A DNA stretch of 64,000 nucleotides from an uncultured Shewanella sp. (GTDB taxonomy: Bacteria; Pseudomonadota; Gammaproteobacteria; Enterobacterales; Shewanellaceae): the NCBI GenBank assembly GCA_947503555.1, contig CANNEE010000002.1:248001-312000 (forward strand), given 5' to 3'. Both the position numbers and the translations under genes were made by a program. How positions within the stretch are numbered: position 1 is the stretch's first letter; each line of letters begins with the position of its first letter. This document shows positions 8,927-18,488 of this stretch, one piece after another. The notes beneath the pieces were generated by a model. The model saw nothing but the letters and a program-made list of their open reading frames with translations, was not told where the DNA came from and ran no database searches.

Positions 8927-9472
8927 CTAGGGCTGCTTTTCTTCGAGTGTTTCTTCTATTGCTTCAATAGATTCACTCTCTGTCTCTTGATTAATTTGAG
9001 TACGCCTTTGATCCAGTTGCATTATTGCATTTTGATTCACTAACACTAGGCCATCGAATCTATCGTGAATCTCTGAGAGTTCGGCTACATATTCGGGATC
9101 GCTTTTATCTTTAGTATGCCAATAACGTTTGCGCTCAAGCTTTTGCAATTCGCTTGAGCGAAGAATCTCATAATAGCTGTTTTCTTGCTTGAGGCGATAG
9201 ATCTCGCCATCGAGTAGTTGCAGTAACTTCTCTTTTGAAATCGTGCGTTTTTTGAGTAGTGCCCTTAGTGGATCGACGATCTGCTTCTTTTTATCTGAGT
9301 CGGTTTCTGTAGTAATGCCAAGTTGATATTCTATCTTGTGCTGTCGAAATTCTTTTGGACAGACGTCCTGACTAAAGACGACTTTATCTTCTTTGATGCA
9401 CTTATAGATAACGTTAGCTAAACCTGTTTGAGGTAAGCTAAGAGATAGAATTATCAAGACGAGTCTTGTCAT
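8927..9472 (-). CDS. Secreted DUF4124-like protein with helical C-terminus
   Basis: Unknown function. From the ATG ending at 9472 there is a signal peptide (TRLVLIILSLSLPQTGLA) followed by a short domain, VIYKCIKEDKVVFSQDVCPKE, resembling DUF4124 (Tyr-Lys-x-x-x-x-x-Gly/Lys-x-Val-x-[YF]-S), with two cysteines that could form a disulfide. The remaining roughly 125 residues are charged and predicted helical, rich in Glu, Lys and Gln, possibly a coiled coil. Start choice is uncertain: in-frame ATGs at 9484 and 9472 and a TTG at 9496 all exist, and the AAGGG ribosome site fits the 9472 start with long spacing. No operon partners. Confidence 0.7.
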   Translation of the reverse strand: MTRLVLIILSLSLPQTGLANVIYKCIKEDKVVFSQDVCPKEFRQHKIEYQLGITTETDSDKKKQIVDPLRALLKKRTISKEKLLQLLDGEIYRLKQENSYYEILRSSELQKLERKRYWHTKDKSDPEYVAELSEIHDRFDGLVLVNQNAIMQLDQRRTQINQETESESIEAIEETLEEKQP

Positions 9473-9672
9473 GCAGTTACACATCCCTTTGCACAATAAT
9501 AAAAACCAGATTATGGGCTAAACTCAGGCCAAACTGGGTAAATCAATTTACCTTAAGTGTTCTCTAAGCCTGCTTAAATTTAGCCTCTAATACTATGACT
9601 CAAGTATTGAAATAACACCAGCTTTTTGACGTATGTTAGATACTTGGCGTTAATTACTTAATCTTAAGCCAA

Positions 9673-9706
9673 TGAAAAAGCCCTCGACTTAGGCGAGGGC
9701 TTTGTT
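9673..9706 (-). terminator. Terminator after panC
   Basis: Nine-base stem (9678-9686 with 9694-9702) with a seven-base loop, flanked by AAAAA on the left (T-run for minus-strand transcripts). It lies 15 bases beyond the panC stop and ends the folK-panB-panC direction of transcription. Confidence 0.88.
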
Positions 9707-9720
9707 GTGAGTGGGCGTGG

Positions 9721-10569
9721 CTAATTTAACTCAAAGCAAAGGTTGTCAATTAACCGCGCCTTTCCTAGATAAGCCGCAGCGAGAATCACTAGCTGCTTAT
9801 CTGATGTGGTTGCTTGAGCTAAGCTTTTGGCATTGCGAACTTCAAGATAATCGGGTTGTAATCCATGAGTATCAAGCTCTGCTTTAGCTTGAACAACGAC
9901 CTCATCGATTGCTTGGCCTTGCTGAATTTTTGCTGCCAGTTCATCCATGATGCGTTTAAGGTTAGGCGCGATAGCTTTCTCTTGGGCGGTGAGATAGCCA
10001 TTGCGTGAGCTCATGGCCAGACCCGAGGCTTCGCGTATTGTCTCTATACCAATAATCTCGATAGGCATAGAAAGATCTTCAACCATATGTTCAATTACCA
10101 TAAGCTGCTGGTAATCCTTGCGGCCAAAGAGAGCGACATCGGGCTGAACGATATTAAATAGCTTACAGACAATGGTTGCGACACCACGAAAATGCCCTGG
10201 TCGAGTTTCACCACAAAGAGTGTCAGAGATCTCTGGCACTTCGACATAGGTCTGCTTATCTAAGCCTTTGGGATAGATGATATCCGGTGTTGGCGTAAAT
10301 AGCAGCTCGCAGCCAGCCTTGATAAGCGCTTGCTGATCATCGGCTAGGGTTCTTGGATAGGCATCTAAATCTTCGTTTTGACCAAATTGCATTGGGTTCA
10401 CGAAGATGGAAGCGACCACATGATCGGCACGCTTAACTGCTTCTGTCACCAGAGTGATATGGCCTGCGTGCAGATTACCCATAGTTGGCACAAAGGCAAC
10501 GGTTTCCCCTTTTAGGTGCCAAGCCTTAACTTGTTCTCTGATGGCTTGGATACTGGCAGTGGTTATCAT
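9721..10569 (-). CDS. panC: Pantothenate synthetase
   Basis: Joins pantoate and beta-alanine with ATP to make pantothenate, the coenzyme A precursor. The 282-residue protein has the nucleotidyltransferase signatures [15 protein letters not shown] (HIGH-like) at residues 28-42, [28 protein letters not shown] and MSSRNGYL (KMSKS-like). It follows panB by 9 bases, so the two are cotranscribed; the pathway order panB then panC matches this. Length is as expected. Confidence 0.97.
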   Translation of the reverse strand: MITTASIQAIREQVKAWHLKGETVAFVPTMGNLHAGHITLVTEAVKRADHVVASIFVNPMQFGQNEDLDAYPRTLADDQQALIKAGCELLFTPTPDIIYPKGLDKQTYVEVPEISDTLCGETRPGHFRGVATIVCKLFNIVQPDVALFGRKDYQQLMVIEHMVEDLSMPIEIIGIETIREASGLAMSSRNGYLTAQEKAIAPNLKRIMDELAAKIQQGQAIDEVVVQAKAELDTHGLQPDYLEVRNAKSLAQATTSDKQLVILAAAYLGKARLIDNLCFELN

Positions 10570-10578
10570 AGTGAGCCC

Positions 10579-11373
10579 TTAATTAAATGTATGCTCTTCG
10601 GCTGGGAAGCGGCCTTCAGCAACTTCTTCGATATAAGCACGTACAGCAGCACGAATTTCACCTGTCTGCGCTAGGTAGTTCTTGGAGAAACGCGGAATAT
10701 AGCCGCTAGAGATCCCTAGTACGTCGTGCATTACCAAAATTTGGCCATCAGTGTCTTTACCTGCACCTATGCCTATGACAGGAATCGACAGCGTTTCGGT
10801 AATGGTTTTGGCGAGGGCAGCTGGAATACACTCTAATACTAATAATTGAGCGCCCGCAGCTTCTAGGGCTTTAGCTTCATCGATAATACGCTGAGCATTA
10901 TCGCTATCGCGGCCTTGAACTTTAAAGCCACCAAAGACGTTGACAGATTGAGGCGTTAAACCTAAGTGAGCACAAACAGGAATACCACGCTCGGTGAGCT
11001 GAGTGACTGACTCTAGTAACCAATGGCCGCCTTCGACTTTGACCATATTGGCGCCAGCTTGCATTAGCGCTGTAGCATTAAGTAGAGTTTGCTCGACGGT
11101 TGCGTAACTCATAAAGGGCATATCGGCGATAAGTAAACAGCGCTCGATGCCACGACGTACACAACGGGTATGGTAGGCGATATCTTCTACCTGCACTGGC
11201 AGGGTATCGCTATGGCCTTGAAGTACCATCCCCAGAGAGTCGCCAACTAAAAGGACATCGATTCCTTCGCTATCAAATGCGCCTGCAAAGCTGGCATCAT
11301 AAGCGGTTAGCGCAGTGAACTTCTTACCTTCCTGCTTGAACTTGCGCAGGGTTGAACTAGTAACTTTTGACAT
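10579..11373 (-). CDS. panB: Ketopantoate hydroxymethyltransferase
   Basis: Transfers a hydroxymethyl group from methylene-tetrahydrofolate to alpha-ketoisovalerate, the first step of pantoate synthesis. About 264 residues from the ATG ending at 11373; the TTG five codons upstream is a less likely start. Family motifs: [50 protein letters not shown], and [19 protein letters not shown]. Catalytic metal-binding Asp and Glu are in place (GDSLG, KVEGG). It lies between folK and panC in a vitamin-biosynthesis run, and its folate-derived cosubstrate connects it with folK. Confidence 0.97.
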   Translation of the reverse strand: MSKVTSSTLRKFKQEGKKFTALTAYDASFAGAFDSEGIDVLLVGDSLGMVLQGHSDTLPVQVEDIAYHTRCVRRGIERCLLIADMPFMSYATVEQTLLNATALMQAGANMVKVEGGHWLLESVTQLTERGIPVCAHLGLTPQSVNVFGGFKVQGRDSDNAQRIIDEAKALEAAGAQLLVLECIPAALAKTITETLSIPVIGIGAGKDTDGQILVMHDVLGISSGYIPRFSKNYLAQTGEIRAAVRAYIEEVAEGRFPAEEHTFN

Positions 11374-11430
11374 AATGGTTATCTTCAAAACAAAAAGAAA
11401 GTGGATTTATAAGTCAACTTAGCCTTGAGT

Positions 11431-11919
11431 TCAGTGATCTAGGCTGACTTGTTGTAACTCGGCACGCATATTTGTGTCTATTAAGCTTTGAATTGAGGTG
11501 TTACAGGGCAAAACCAGCTCTGGTGCGATATCGGCAAGGGGCACCAACACAAAACTTCGTAGCTTCATGCCGTAATGGGGGACAATTAATCTGGGCATCT
11601 CTATTTGCTGGTTGCCATAGAGTAATAGGTCGAGATCGAGTGTTCTCGGCCCCCAACGTTCGATACGCACTCGCCCTTGATTATTTTCAATTTCTTGAAG
11701 TGCATCGAGTAGGGCTATTGGCGCTAAAGAGGTGGAAAAGCTCACCACAGCATTAATATAGTCAGGTTGTGGTACATCGCCCATAGGTGTCGATTGATAA
11801 AATGGCGATACAACAAGCTCGTGACAGTCATCCATGGCTTTTAATGCGGCAACTGCACTTTGCAGTTGAGCGAGGGGCTGCTCAAGATTAGCCCCTAAAG
11901 CGACAAATACCTTCTCCAT
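11431..11919 (-). CDS. folK: 6-hydroxymethyl-dihydropterin pyrophosphokinase
   Basis: Transfers pyrophosphate from ATP to hydroxymethyl-dihydropterin in folate synthesis. The 162-residue protein carries the HPPK pattern: FVALGANLEQP at the start, SPFYQSTPMG, QPDYINAVV, and the signature RWGPRTLDLDLLLYG at about residues 85-99 with the two metal-binding Asp of DLDLLL; PHYGMKLRSFVLVPLADIAPE follows. It lies 12 bases after pcnB, the usual gammaproteobacterial pcnB-folK arrangement. Confidence 0.97.
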   Translation of the reverse strand: MEKVFVALGANLEQPLAQLQSAVAALKAMDDCHELVVSPFYQSTPMGDVPQPDYINAVVSFSTSLAPIALLDALQEIENNQGRVRIERWGPRTLDLDLLLYGNQQIEMPRLIVPHYGMKLRSFVLVPLADIAPELVLPCNTSIQSLIDTNMRAELQQVSLDH

Positions 11920-11931
11920 AGGTCTATCTCT

Positions 11932-13338
11932 TTATTCCGTTATTTTAGGCTTTTTATTGGCCGGACGACGACGGCGTCTGCTATTGCTGCGGTGACGATT
12001 ACCATTTTTGTTATTGGCACGTGCGATAGCGGTTCTTTCATCCTCATTAGCATCGACAAACTTTTGCCACCAAGATGCAGTTTTAGCCACGCTTCCACCT
12101 TCGGCTTTACCCCGAAGCAAGAGTAGATCATAGGCGGCGCGGAACTTAGGATGCTCAAGCAGTTTAAATGCACGTGTGCCTTGGCTGCGCTCAAAGCGCA
12201 GTTGTAGCTGCCAAATATCTTTAGCTGGCGTGCTAAAACGCCTCGGAATCGAGATGGTTTGACATTGTCTTTCCATCACATCGCCCATGGCCGCAAAATA
12301 GGCGTCGTAATTACTTAAGCCACTTTCTAATGCAATTTCCTCTGCACGCTCTCTTAGGCAGTACCAGAGAATGGCTGCATAGAAAAATGCTGGTGTCACA
12401 GGCTTATCTTTGCGGACTCTTTCATCTGTACTTTTCATCACCTCGACAAGCATTTTAGCCGCTGGGCCATTGGGCTCACCTTTAATTAAGGTATGAATTT
12501 GAGGAAAGAGTGGCGCAAATAAACCAAAGTCACGCATCATGTCATAGTTTTCTGCGGCTTTACCTGCAAAAAACAGTTTAAGCACCTCTTCATACATGCG
12601 CGCGGCTGGAATATCCTTTAGCAGGCCAGCCATAGGTTTAATTGGAGCACTGGTGACTTCGTCTATGGCTAAATCGAGCTTAGTGGCAAAACGAACAGCC
12701 CTTAACATGCGCACAGGATCTTCGCGGTAGCGGGTTTCTGGATCGCCTATCAAACGAATCACACCCGCTTCTAAATCCTGAACACCGCCGCCATAACTGT
12801 GAATTGAATAGTCACTAATATCATAGTAAAGGGCGTTGATGGTAAAGTCTCGACGCTCAGCGTCCTCGTCGATATTGCCGTAGACATTATCCCTTAATAG
12901 ACGGCCTGCTGAGTTAGACTTAGAGATCTTGTCGTTGCCCTCGACATGGTGACCCCTAAAGGTGGCCACTTCGATGATATCTCGACCAAAGACAATATGC
13001 GCCAACCTAAAACGTCTGCCAATTAAGCGACAGTTGCGGAACAGACGTTTAATCTCTTCCGGCGTGGCATTGGTTACAACATCAAAGTCTTTAGGCTCCA
13101 TTCCAAGCAGGATATCCCTAACCCCGCCACCGACAAGATAAGCCTTATAGCCAGATTTGTGCAGTCGATACAGCACTTTAAGCGCGTTCTCACTGATTTG
13201 TCTGCGGGAAACCTTATGGGCGCTTCTTGGTACTATTTCCAGGGCTAACCCTGTTTCTGTGGTCTCGATATGAGATTCATTAGCAGTTTGGTTCTCTTCA
13301 AATAACTGCTTACAGAATTGGCTAATGCGGCGAAAAAT
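11932..13338 (-). CDS. pcnB: Poly(A) polymerase I with ATT start codon
   Basis: Adds 3' poly(A) tails to RNA and promotes its decay. Core motifs: LVGGGVRDILLG, KDFDVVTNATPEE (catalytic Asp pair), RRDFTINALYYD, and an Arg/Lys-rich tail (RHRSNSRRRRRPANKKPK). No ATG, GTG or TTG exists in frame between the stop at 13369-13371 and a GTG lying inside the catalytic domain. The homologous N-terminus is present, beginning IFRRISQFCKQLF, which lines up with E. coli MFTRVANFCRKVL, so translation must begin at the ATT at 13336-13338, four bases after GAGGTG. E. coli pcnB is known to use an AUU start. That gives 468 residues, close to E. coli. Confidence 0.93.
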   Translation of the reverse strand: MFRRISQFCKQLFEENQTANESHIETTETGLALEIVPRSAHKVSRRQISENALKVLYRLHKSGYKAYLVGGGVRDILLGMEPKDFDVVTNATPEEIKRLFRNCRLIGRRFRLAHIVFGRDIIEVATFRGHHVEGNDKISKSNSAGRLLRDNVYGNIDEDAERRDFTINALYYDISDYSIHSYGGGVQDLEAGVIRLIGDPETRYREDPVRMLRAVRFATKLDLAIDEVTSAPIKPMAGLLKDIPAARMYEEVLKLFFAGKAAENYDMMRDFGLFAPLFPQIHTLIKGEPNGPAAKMLVEVMKSTDERVRKDKPVTPAFFYAAILWYCLRERAEEIALESGLSNYDAYFAAMGDVMERQCQTISIPRRFSTPAKDIWQLQLRFERSQGTRAFKLLEHPKFRAAYDLLLLRGKAEGGSVAKTASWWQKFVDANEDERTAIARANNKNGNRHRSNSRRRRRPANKKPKITE

Positions 13339-13478
13339 GGGACACCTCGAACTTAAATCTAGAGTCTGTTAAAAAATCTGGCGCTTATCATATACCAATT
13401 GTTCCCTAATGAGTAATTTAGCCTTAATTGGGATGGTAAAGTTGCGAGAGCGGCAGCTTATTCTTACTTCAACAGCCC

Positions 13479-14366
13479 CTAGCTGATGAGTATCTCTTTT
13501 TGCTTGGGGACGCTTTCTAAATCAAACTGTGCGACAGCTTGAACTAACATATCTGTCACTTTCGCCGTGGGAGTCACAGTATCTTGTCCTAAAAAGCTCA
13601 GAGCAAGGTTAAGCCCAGACTGTGGGTCTTTGCTGCTAATGGCTTTAGCATGGTTTTGCTTAGACAGCTTACGTCCGGCTTCAATACTGGCTAGCGGAAG
13701 GTGAAGATAGCTAGGTGCATTCAATTTAAATTGCTGAAATAGACTGAGTTGTCGGCAACTGGCTTCAAGTAGGTCACAACCTCGTACCACTTCAGTTATG
13801 CCTTGATATGCGTCATCTAATACTACGGCGAGTTGGTAAGCATAAAGGCCATCGCTACGCTTAATAATAAAGTCTTCACTAGCAAATGCTGAATCTAAGG
13901 TGATTTCGCCCATTTGGGTGTCGATAAAGCGATTTACTGGATGCAGATTATGAATGCGAATCGCACCGCTGGTATGGGATGGTATTAATGTTCGACAGCG
14001 TCCATCATAGAGCCCACCTCGAGACTGTATCTGTTTGCGAGTGCATTGACAGTAGTAGGCCTGTTGTCGCTCAATGAGTTCATCTATCTTGGCTTGATAA
14101 GCTGAGTGACGCTGACTCTGGTATAAAACACTATCGTCCCAATAGAGTCCAAACGCTTCTAGGGTGCGCAGAATGTCATCGGCAGCACCAACAACTTCCC
14201 TTGGTGGATCGAGATCTTCCATTCGAACTAACCATTTTCCACCCAGGCTCTTAGCTCTAAGATAACTGCCCAATGCGGCGACAAGGGAACCAAAGTGTAA
14301 TGGTCCAGAAGGAGAGGGGGCAAAACGGCCTATATAGTTTGAATTTGGAACTTGTTGAACTGTCAT
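13479..14366 (-). CDS. gluQ: Glutamyl-Q tRNA(Asp) synthetase
   Basis: Glutamylates queuosine at position 34 of tRNA(Asp). It is a GluRS-like protein of 295 residues without the anticodon-binding domain. Visible motifs: GRFAPSPSGPLHFGSL (HIGH-like signature), a zinc site YYCQCTRKQIQSRGGLYDGRCR, and RKLSKQNHA (KMSKS-like). It lies directly downstream of dksA on the same strand with a hairpin between them, the conserved dksA-gluQ arrangement. Confidence 0.96.
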   Translation of the reverse strand: MTVQQVPNSNYIGRFAPSPSGPLHFGSLVAALGSYLRAKSLGGKWLVRMEDLDPPREVVGAADDILRTLEAFGLYWDDSVLYQSQRHSAYQAKIDELIERQQAYYCQCTRKQIQSRGGLYDGRCRTLIPSHTSGAIRIHNLHPVNRFIDTQMGEITLDSAFASEDFIIKRSDGLYAYQLAVVLDDAYQGITEVVRGCDLLEASCRQLSLFQQFKLNAPSYLHLPLASIEAGRKLSKQNHAKAISSKDPQSGLNLALSFLGQDTVTPTAKVTDMLVQAVAQFDLESVPKQKEILIS

Positions 14367-14428
14367 TAGGTTTTGGCCCAGCCCGAGGAAGACTAGATAA
14401 ATTTGAGCCGATAAAGGTTGTCACCCAG

Positions 14429-14453
14429 AGTGCGAGGTCTGTGACGTCGCACT
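14429..14453 (-). terminator. Hairpin between dksA and gluQ
   Basis: A seven-base stem (14429-14435 with 14447-14453) separated by an 11-base loop, located between the dksA stop and the gluQ start. No T-run follows on the minus strand, so it may act as a partial terminator or processing site rather than a full stop. A hairpin in this position is known in enteric dksA-gluQ. Confidence 0.45.
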
Positions 14454-14509
14454 TGGTTGATACTTGTTTGGCATTGCTTGACTTGAATCTGCAATGCCTG
14501 CAAGAAAGA

Positions 14510-14953
14510 TTAGCCTGCTAATTGCTTCTCTTTGATTTCAGCTAGCGTCTTACAATCGATACATAAATCTGCTGTTGGACGTGCTTCTAAGCGGCGAATA
14601 CCGATTTCAATACCGCATGATTCACAGAAGCCAAAATCATCTTCTTCGATATGCTGTAGTGTCTTTTCAATCTTCTTGATCAACTTACGTTCGCGGTCAC
14701 GGGCTCTGAGTTCTAAACTGAACTCTTCTTCCTGTGCGGCACGGTCAACTGGATCCGGGAAGTTGGCTGCTTCATCTTGCATATGACTCAGAGTACGATC
14801 TACCTCTTCGCGCAACTGATTGCGCCACGCTTCAAGGATCTTCTTGAAGTGACTCAGTTGCTCGGCGTTCATATATTCCTCACCCGGCTTCTCTTGGTAA
14901 GGTTCTAAACCTGCGATAGCGAGTACGCCAAGTTTTTTATTGCCTTCAGGCAT
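14510..14953 (-). CDS. dksA: RNA polymerase-binding transcription factor DksA
   Basis: Binds the RNA polymerase secondary channel and, with ppGpp, controls stringent-response promoters. The 147-residue protein has the long coiled coil with the tip acidic residues ([11 protein letters not shown], tip near NFPDPVD) and the four-cysteine zinc finger CESCG ... CIDC. N-terminal [17 protein letters not shown] matches the family closely. Start ATG ending at 14953 is preceded by AGGAGATGCGTT. Confidence 0.98.
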   Translation of the reverse strand: MPEGNKKLGVLAIAGLEPYQEKPGEEYMNAEQLSHFKKILEAWRNQLREEVDRTLSHMQDEAANFPDPVDRAAQEEEFSLELRARDRERKLIKKIEKTLQHIEEDDFGFCESCGIEIGIRRLEARPTADLCIDCKTLAEIKEKQLAG

Positions 14954-15084
14954 AACGCATCTCCTGTAATTGTTTGCGTTTTAGGGCGATTTCAAGAACG
15001 GCCGCTATCTATATCAGAATCTACGAACCTAGGCAAATATTTTGCCATACCCTGTGCCCTTTATTTGACTATGTCTGTTTCTGC

Positions 15085-15801
15085 TTAAATTTTCAAATTT
15101 ATCGCACTCACGGGTAACGACTTGCTTACTTTTGCTTCGTTTGGTGACATTTTCACCGAATATGCCAGCATTTCTACTCCAGATTGCTGGGCTTGAACAA
15201 AGAGTTCTGCATAGTCTGAGTCGATATGAAAGGCGGGTGAAACTTTTTCAATACCAGAGTGTTGAACAATAAAAAGTAGTACGGCTCTGCAGCCCATTTG
15301 TTTCATCGCCATAAGCTCTCTTAGGTGCTTCTGTCCGCGCGTAGTAACTGCATCGGGGAAAAATCCAATACCTTGCTCTAACAGGGTGCAGCTCTTTACT
15401 TCTATGTAGCAGTTTGGCTTATTTTCGTCGGTTAGCAGTATATCTATTCTGCTGTTTTCATCGCCATACTTTACCTCTCTTTTTAGATGCTGATAGCCTG
15501 CTAGTTCAGAAATCACCCCTTGTGTTATTGCTTCCTCTGCTAATGCATTGGCTCTGCCTGTATTGATTCCTATTAAGTGGCCAGCATCGGTTTGTGCCAG
15601 TTCCCAAGTGTTGGGGTATTTACGTTTAGGATTTTCTGAGGTTGAAAACCAGATGCTCTCGCCAGGAAAGAGGCATTGCTTCATTGAGCCAGTATTGGGG
15701 CAATGTATAGTGATGATAGAACCATCATCGAGTTCGACATCGGCTAGAAAACGTTTGTAGCGTTTGATGAGTTTAGCTTGGGTGAGTTGGGGCAGTTGCA
15801 T
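15085..15801 (-). CDS. sfsA: SfsA family DNA/RNA nuclease-like protein
   Basis: SfsA was named for stimulating sugar fermentation genes in E. coli; structural work places it among nuclease-like and nucleic-acid-binding proteins, and its true role is uncertain. The 238-residue protein has the family segments [63 protein letters not shown] (PD-D/ExK-like core: D, E-V-K) and [16 protein letters not shown]. Upstream of dksA on the same strand, with a gap of about 130 bases. Confidence 0.95.
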   Translation of the reverse strand: MQLPQLTQAKLIKRYKRFLADVELDDGSIITIHCPNTGSMKQCLFPGESIWFSTSENPKRKYPNTWELAQTDAGHLIGINTGRANALAEEAITQGVISELAGYQHLKREVKYGDENSRIDILLTDENKPNCYIEVKSCTLLEQGIGFFPDAVTTRGQKHLRELMAMKQMGCRAVLLFIVQHSGIEKVSPAFHIDSDYAELFVQAQQSGVEMLAYSVKMSPNEAKVSKSLPVSAINLKI

Positions 15802-15939
15802 ATGACTTTATTTTTATTCGCACTGGTAAATTTGCGTTACAGAATAATGGAAAATGCTTGTCGATGGCACTTTTAAACTATCAATGTGCCAAGTACACTG
15901 ATTGATTACTGTATTGGTGAGATTGATGATTTAGGATAG

Positions 15940-17220
15940 ATGATGACTCAACAGATGAAAATTCGCTTAACTCAAGAGCCTGCTCCTGCGCTTTGGGGAA
16001 AGGCCGATATTAGCTTTGATAGCACGCATGCCTGTATTCACTTAAAAGGCCAAGATGACTTGCGTCAGATCCAGATGGCTGCACGTAAAATACGTGGTCA
16101 GGGAATAGACAAAGTTGAGCTCGAAGGCGAGATTTGGAACTTGGATAAACAGTGGGCATTTGCTCAAGGCTTTGCTACCGCTAAACCCGGCTATGAAGTG
16201 GTATGGTGTGGTGATGAAGCCACTCAAACTCAGTTGCAGCACAGATTTGACAGTGCTTATTTTGCTCGACAATTGGTCAATGAAACGCCAGAAAATCTCG
16301 CCCCCGTTGAGCTAGCCAAACAAGCTGCTAATTGGCTACAAAGTATTGCCGGTGACAAGCTAAGTTACCGCATTATTGAAGGTGAGCAGCTACTTGAGCA
16401 AGAGTGGATTGGTATTCATGCAGTAGGTCGCGGCAGTGAGCGTCCGCCAGCTATGTTAGAGCTAGATTATAATCCCCTTGCTGAAGATGCTCCTGTCTCT
16501 ATCGCCCTTGTCGGTAAAGGCATTACCTTTGACTCTGGCGGTTATAGCATTAAAAGTTCAGAAGGCATGCTAGGCATGAAAGCCGATATGGGCGGTGCTG
16601 CAACGGTTACGGCCGCGCTAGGCCTAGCGATTAAGTCTGGTCTAAATAAGCGAGTGAAACTTTTCCTTTGTTGTGCTGAGAACTTGATTAGCGGTCATGC
16701 CTATAAACTTGGCGATATACTGACCTATAAAAATGGCGTTTCAGTAGAAGTTGTGAATACAGATGCTGAAGGACGCTTAGTATTAGCCGATGGCTTACAA
16801 GCCGCCTCAGATACGGGCGCTCCCTTGATTATCGATGCAGCAACCTTAACTGGCGCTGCAGTGATGGCGGTAGGCACTAACTATAATGCGATCTTCTCGC
16901 CGAGTAAGGCGTTGCTGCGTAAAGCAGAAGAAAAGGCGGAATCTGTTGCCGAGCGCGTATGGCCTTTACCTTTAGATCCTTGGCACAAAGATATGTGCCC
17001 ATCAGCCTATGCAGATACGGCGAATAGTCGCCCAATGAAAGGCGGCGGGGCTGGTGGTGCTTCTAATGCTGCTGGTTTCCTATGGCGTTTTGTGTCAGAT
17101 GACGCCGATTGGTTACATATGGATATCGCTGCTGCCTTTGAGGACTCTGCGTCAGCTATGTGGGGAGCTGGAGCAACAACCCATGGTGTGCTAACCATAG
17201 CGGCGCTTTTGGAAGAGTAA
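15940..17220 (+). CDS. pepB: Peptidase B (M17 leucyl aminopeptidase family)
   Basis: Cytosolic metallo-aminopeptidase. The C-terminal M17 catalytic domain carries VGKGITFDSGGYSIK (metal-binding Lys/Asp), MKADMGGAA, and the signature NTDAEGRLVLADGL at about residues 272-285, with NSRPMKGGGAGGA after it. The N-terminal domain (residues 1-150) is the PepB rather than the PepA type (TPENLAPVELAKQA). Two tandem ATGs (15940 and 15943) follow AGGATAG; either could start. Monocistronic: a strong terminator follows within 50 bases of the stop. Confidence 0.95.
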   Translation: MMTQQMKIRLTQEPAPALWGKADISFDSTHACIHLKGQDDLRQIQMAARKIRGQGIDKVELEGEIWNLDKQWAFAQGFATAKPGYEVVWCGDEATQTQLQHRFDSAYFARQLVNETPENLAPVELAKQAANWLQSIAGDKLSYRIIEGEQLLEQEWIGIHAVGRGSERPPAMLELDYNPLAEDAPVSIALVGKGITFDSGGYSIKSSEGMLGMKADMGGAATVTAALGLAIKSGLNKRVKLFLCCAENLISGHAYKLGDILTYKNGVSVEVVNTDAEGRLVLADGLQAASDTGAPLIIDAATLTGAAVMAVGTNYNAIFSPSKALLRKAEEKAESVAERVWPLPLDPWHKDMCPSAYADTANSRPMKGGGAGGASNAAGFLWRFVSDDADWLHMDIAAAFEDSASAMWGAGATTHGVLTIAALLEE

Positions 17221-17259
17221 TAACGCTTTCTTAAAGCCTATCAAAATGGTTACATCTCA

Positions 17260-17297
17260 AATCGGCGCTCAGGGGAGCGCCGATTTTGTTTTGAATT
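17260..17297 (+). terminator. Terminator after pepB
   Basis: An eleven-base perfect stem (17260-17270 with 17275-17285) around AGGG, followed by TTGTTTTGAATTTTTT. It lies between pepB and the acetyltransferase and overlaps any upstream extension of the latter, which supports starting that gene at 17312. Confidence 0.93.
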
Positions 17298-17311
17298 TTT
17301 TAAGGAATAAT

Positions 17312-17776
17312 ATGGAAATTAGAAAAGCGTCTAGGCTGGATGCACAGGTCGCCTTTGACATTCGCAATCAGGCGATAATGGCTGCTTGCCCTGAGAGTTA
17401 TGAACTCGAAAAACTAAAGATATGGACATCGGGTGAGTTGACTGAGCAGTTTACTCGATTCGTTGACGATTACTGTTATCTAGCGCTAGTGGATGGTGAA
17501 ATAGCTGCCACAGGCATGCTAGATACTCAGACCAGTAAAGTCGAAGCTATGTTTGTGGCACCTAAGTTTATGGGGTGTGGAGTCGGTAAGGCATTGCTTG
17601 AATTTCTAGAGTCTCTCGCTAAGAAGCTAGGTATTGGTCAATTGACATTGGATGCCACGCTTAATGCTGCCCCTTTCTATCGCAGTTGTGGCTATAAAGG
17701 CGATGTAATCGAGCCCTATTTTTCACCTAAAGGTGTGGTGCTGGATTCTATCGTAATGACCAAGGTATTGGAGTAA
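17312..17776 (+). CDS. GNAT family acetyltransferase
   Basis: An N-acetyltransferase of about 154 residues of unknown substrate. Begins MEIRKASRLDAQVAFDIRNQAI and has the acetyl-CoA binding segment VEAMFVAPKFMGCGVGKALLEFLE (motif A, Q/R-x-x-G-x-G/A) at about residues 80-103, then LDATLNAAPFYRSCGYKG (the common N-A-x-x-F-Y motif with catalytic-region Tyr). The ATG at 17312 is chosen because AAGGA precedes it by 5-7 bases and the earlier in-frame start would read through a terminator. Confidence 0.88.
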   Translation: MEIRKASRLDAQVAFDIRNQAIMAACPESYELEKLKIWTSGELTEQFTRFVDDYCYLALVDGEIAATGMLDTQTSKVEAMFVAPKFMGCGVGKALLEFLESLAKKLGIGQLTLDATLNAAPFYRSCGYKGDVIEPYFSPKGVVLDSIVMTKVLE

Positions 17777-17786
17777 AAATAATGGC

Positions 17787-18320
17787 TTAACCTGTGATTG
17801 ACTCTAGTGGCCAGCTTTTGAGAATATCGTATCTGACTCCCTGCTCTGTACTGACCGAGTGATATAAATGAATCTGCTTCGGAGCCAAGGTTATAGGCAG
17901 TATCTCATACTCAGGACATAGCTTAGCCTTTCTAAATAAAGTGATATGTGGTCTAAATTCATGTTCATTGGTATGAAGGGACAATGTTTCAGCTAAGGTT
18001 TGGCAGTCTTGGTACAGCCGATTAAGGGCATGATTCTGGTTACTTCCACTAATGCAAAGTACCTGAGGTTTGCGCCATAGGGTTAATTGATCAAGTGTGA
18101 CCTCAAATCGAGGTTTATGCAGTTTATCGAGTTGATTGCATAGTTCTGTGCGCTGCTCCGATGAGCTAATACCTAAGAAAGCTAAAGTCATATGTAAGTT
18201 ACTCAGCTTTACCGCTCTTGCATTGGCCGGGAGTTTAGATTGCAGTTGTTGCTGTATTGCTGCAATTTGAGTCGATTGCCAATTTTCTGGCGCAGTGCCA
18301 ATAAATATTCGTTGATCCAT
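17787..18320 (-). CDS. thpR: RNA 2',3'-cyclic phosphodiesterase (2H family)
   Basis: A 177-residue 2H phosphoesterase of the ThpR/LigT type that opens 2',3'-cyclic phosphates and can join tRNA halves in vitro. Both catalytic HxTx motifs are present: HMTLAFLG near residue 43 and HITLFRK near residue 132. It starts MDQRIFIGTAPE, as is usual. Convergent with the acetyltransferase (10-base gap) and divergent from the GGDEF/EAL gene. Confidence 0.93.
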   Translation of the reverse strand: MDQRIFIGTAPENWQSTQIAAIQQQLQSKLPANARAVKLSNLHMTLAFLGISSSEQRTELCNQLDKLHKPRFEVTLDQLTLWRKPQVLCISGSNQNHALNRLYQDCQTLAETLSLHTNEHEFRPHITLFRKAKLCPEYEILPITLAPKQIHLYHSVSTEQGVRYDILKSWPLESITG

Positions 18321-18488
18321 AAGACGATAGTGTTAGGATTCATGGCCGATTTGACCAGAATAGCTGGACTTAAAGGTGATTGCCAAAATTTGTGTTTTTC
18401 GTATCCGATTTTGGGGATTAATAAAACTATTGTGTTATTCCGCCTATACTTACTTTGATTTTATTTTTCGGCGTTGTAAGGATATGGC

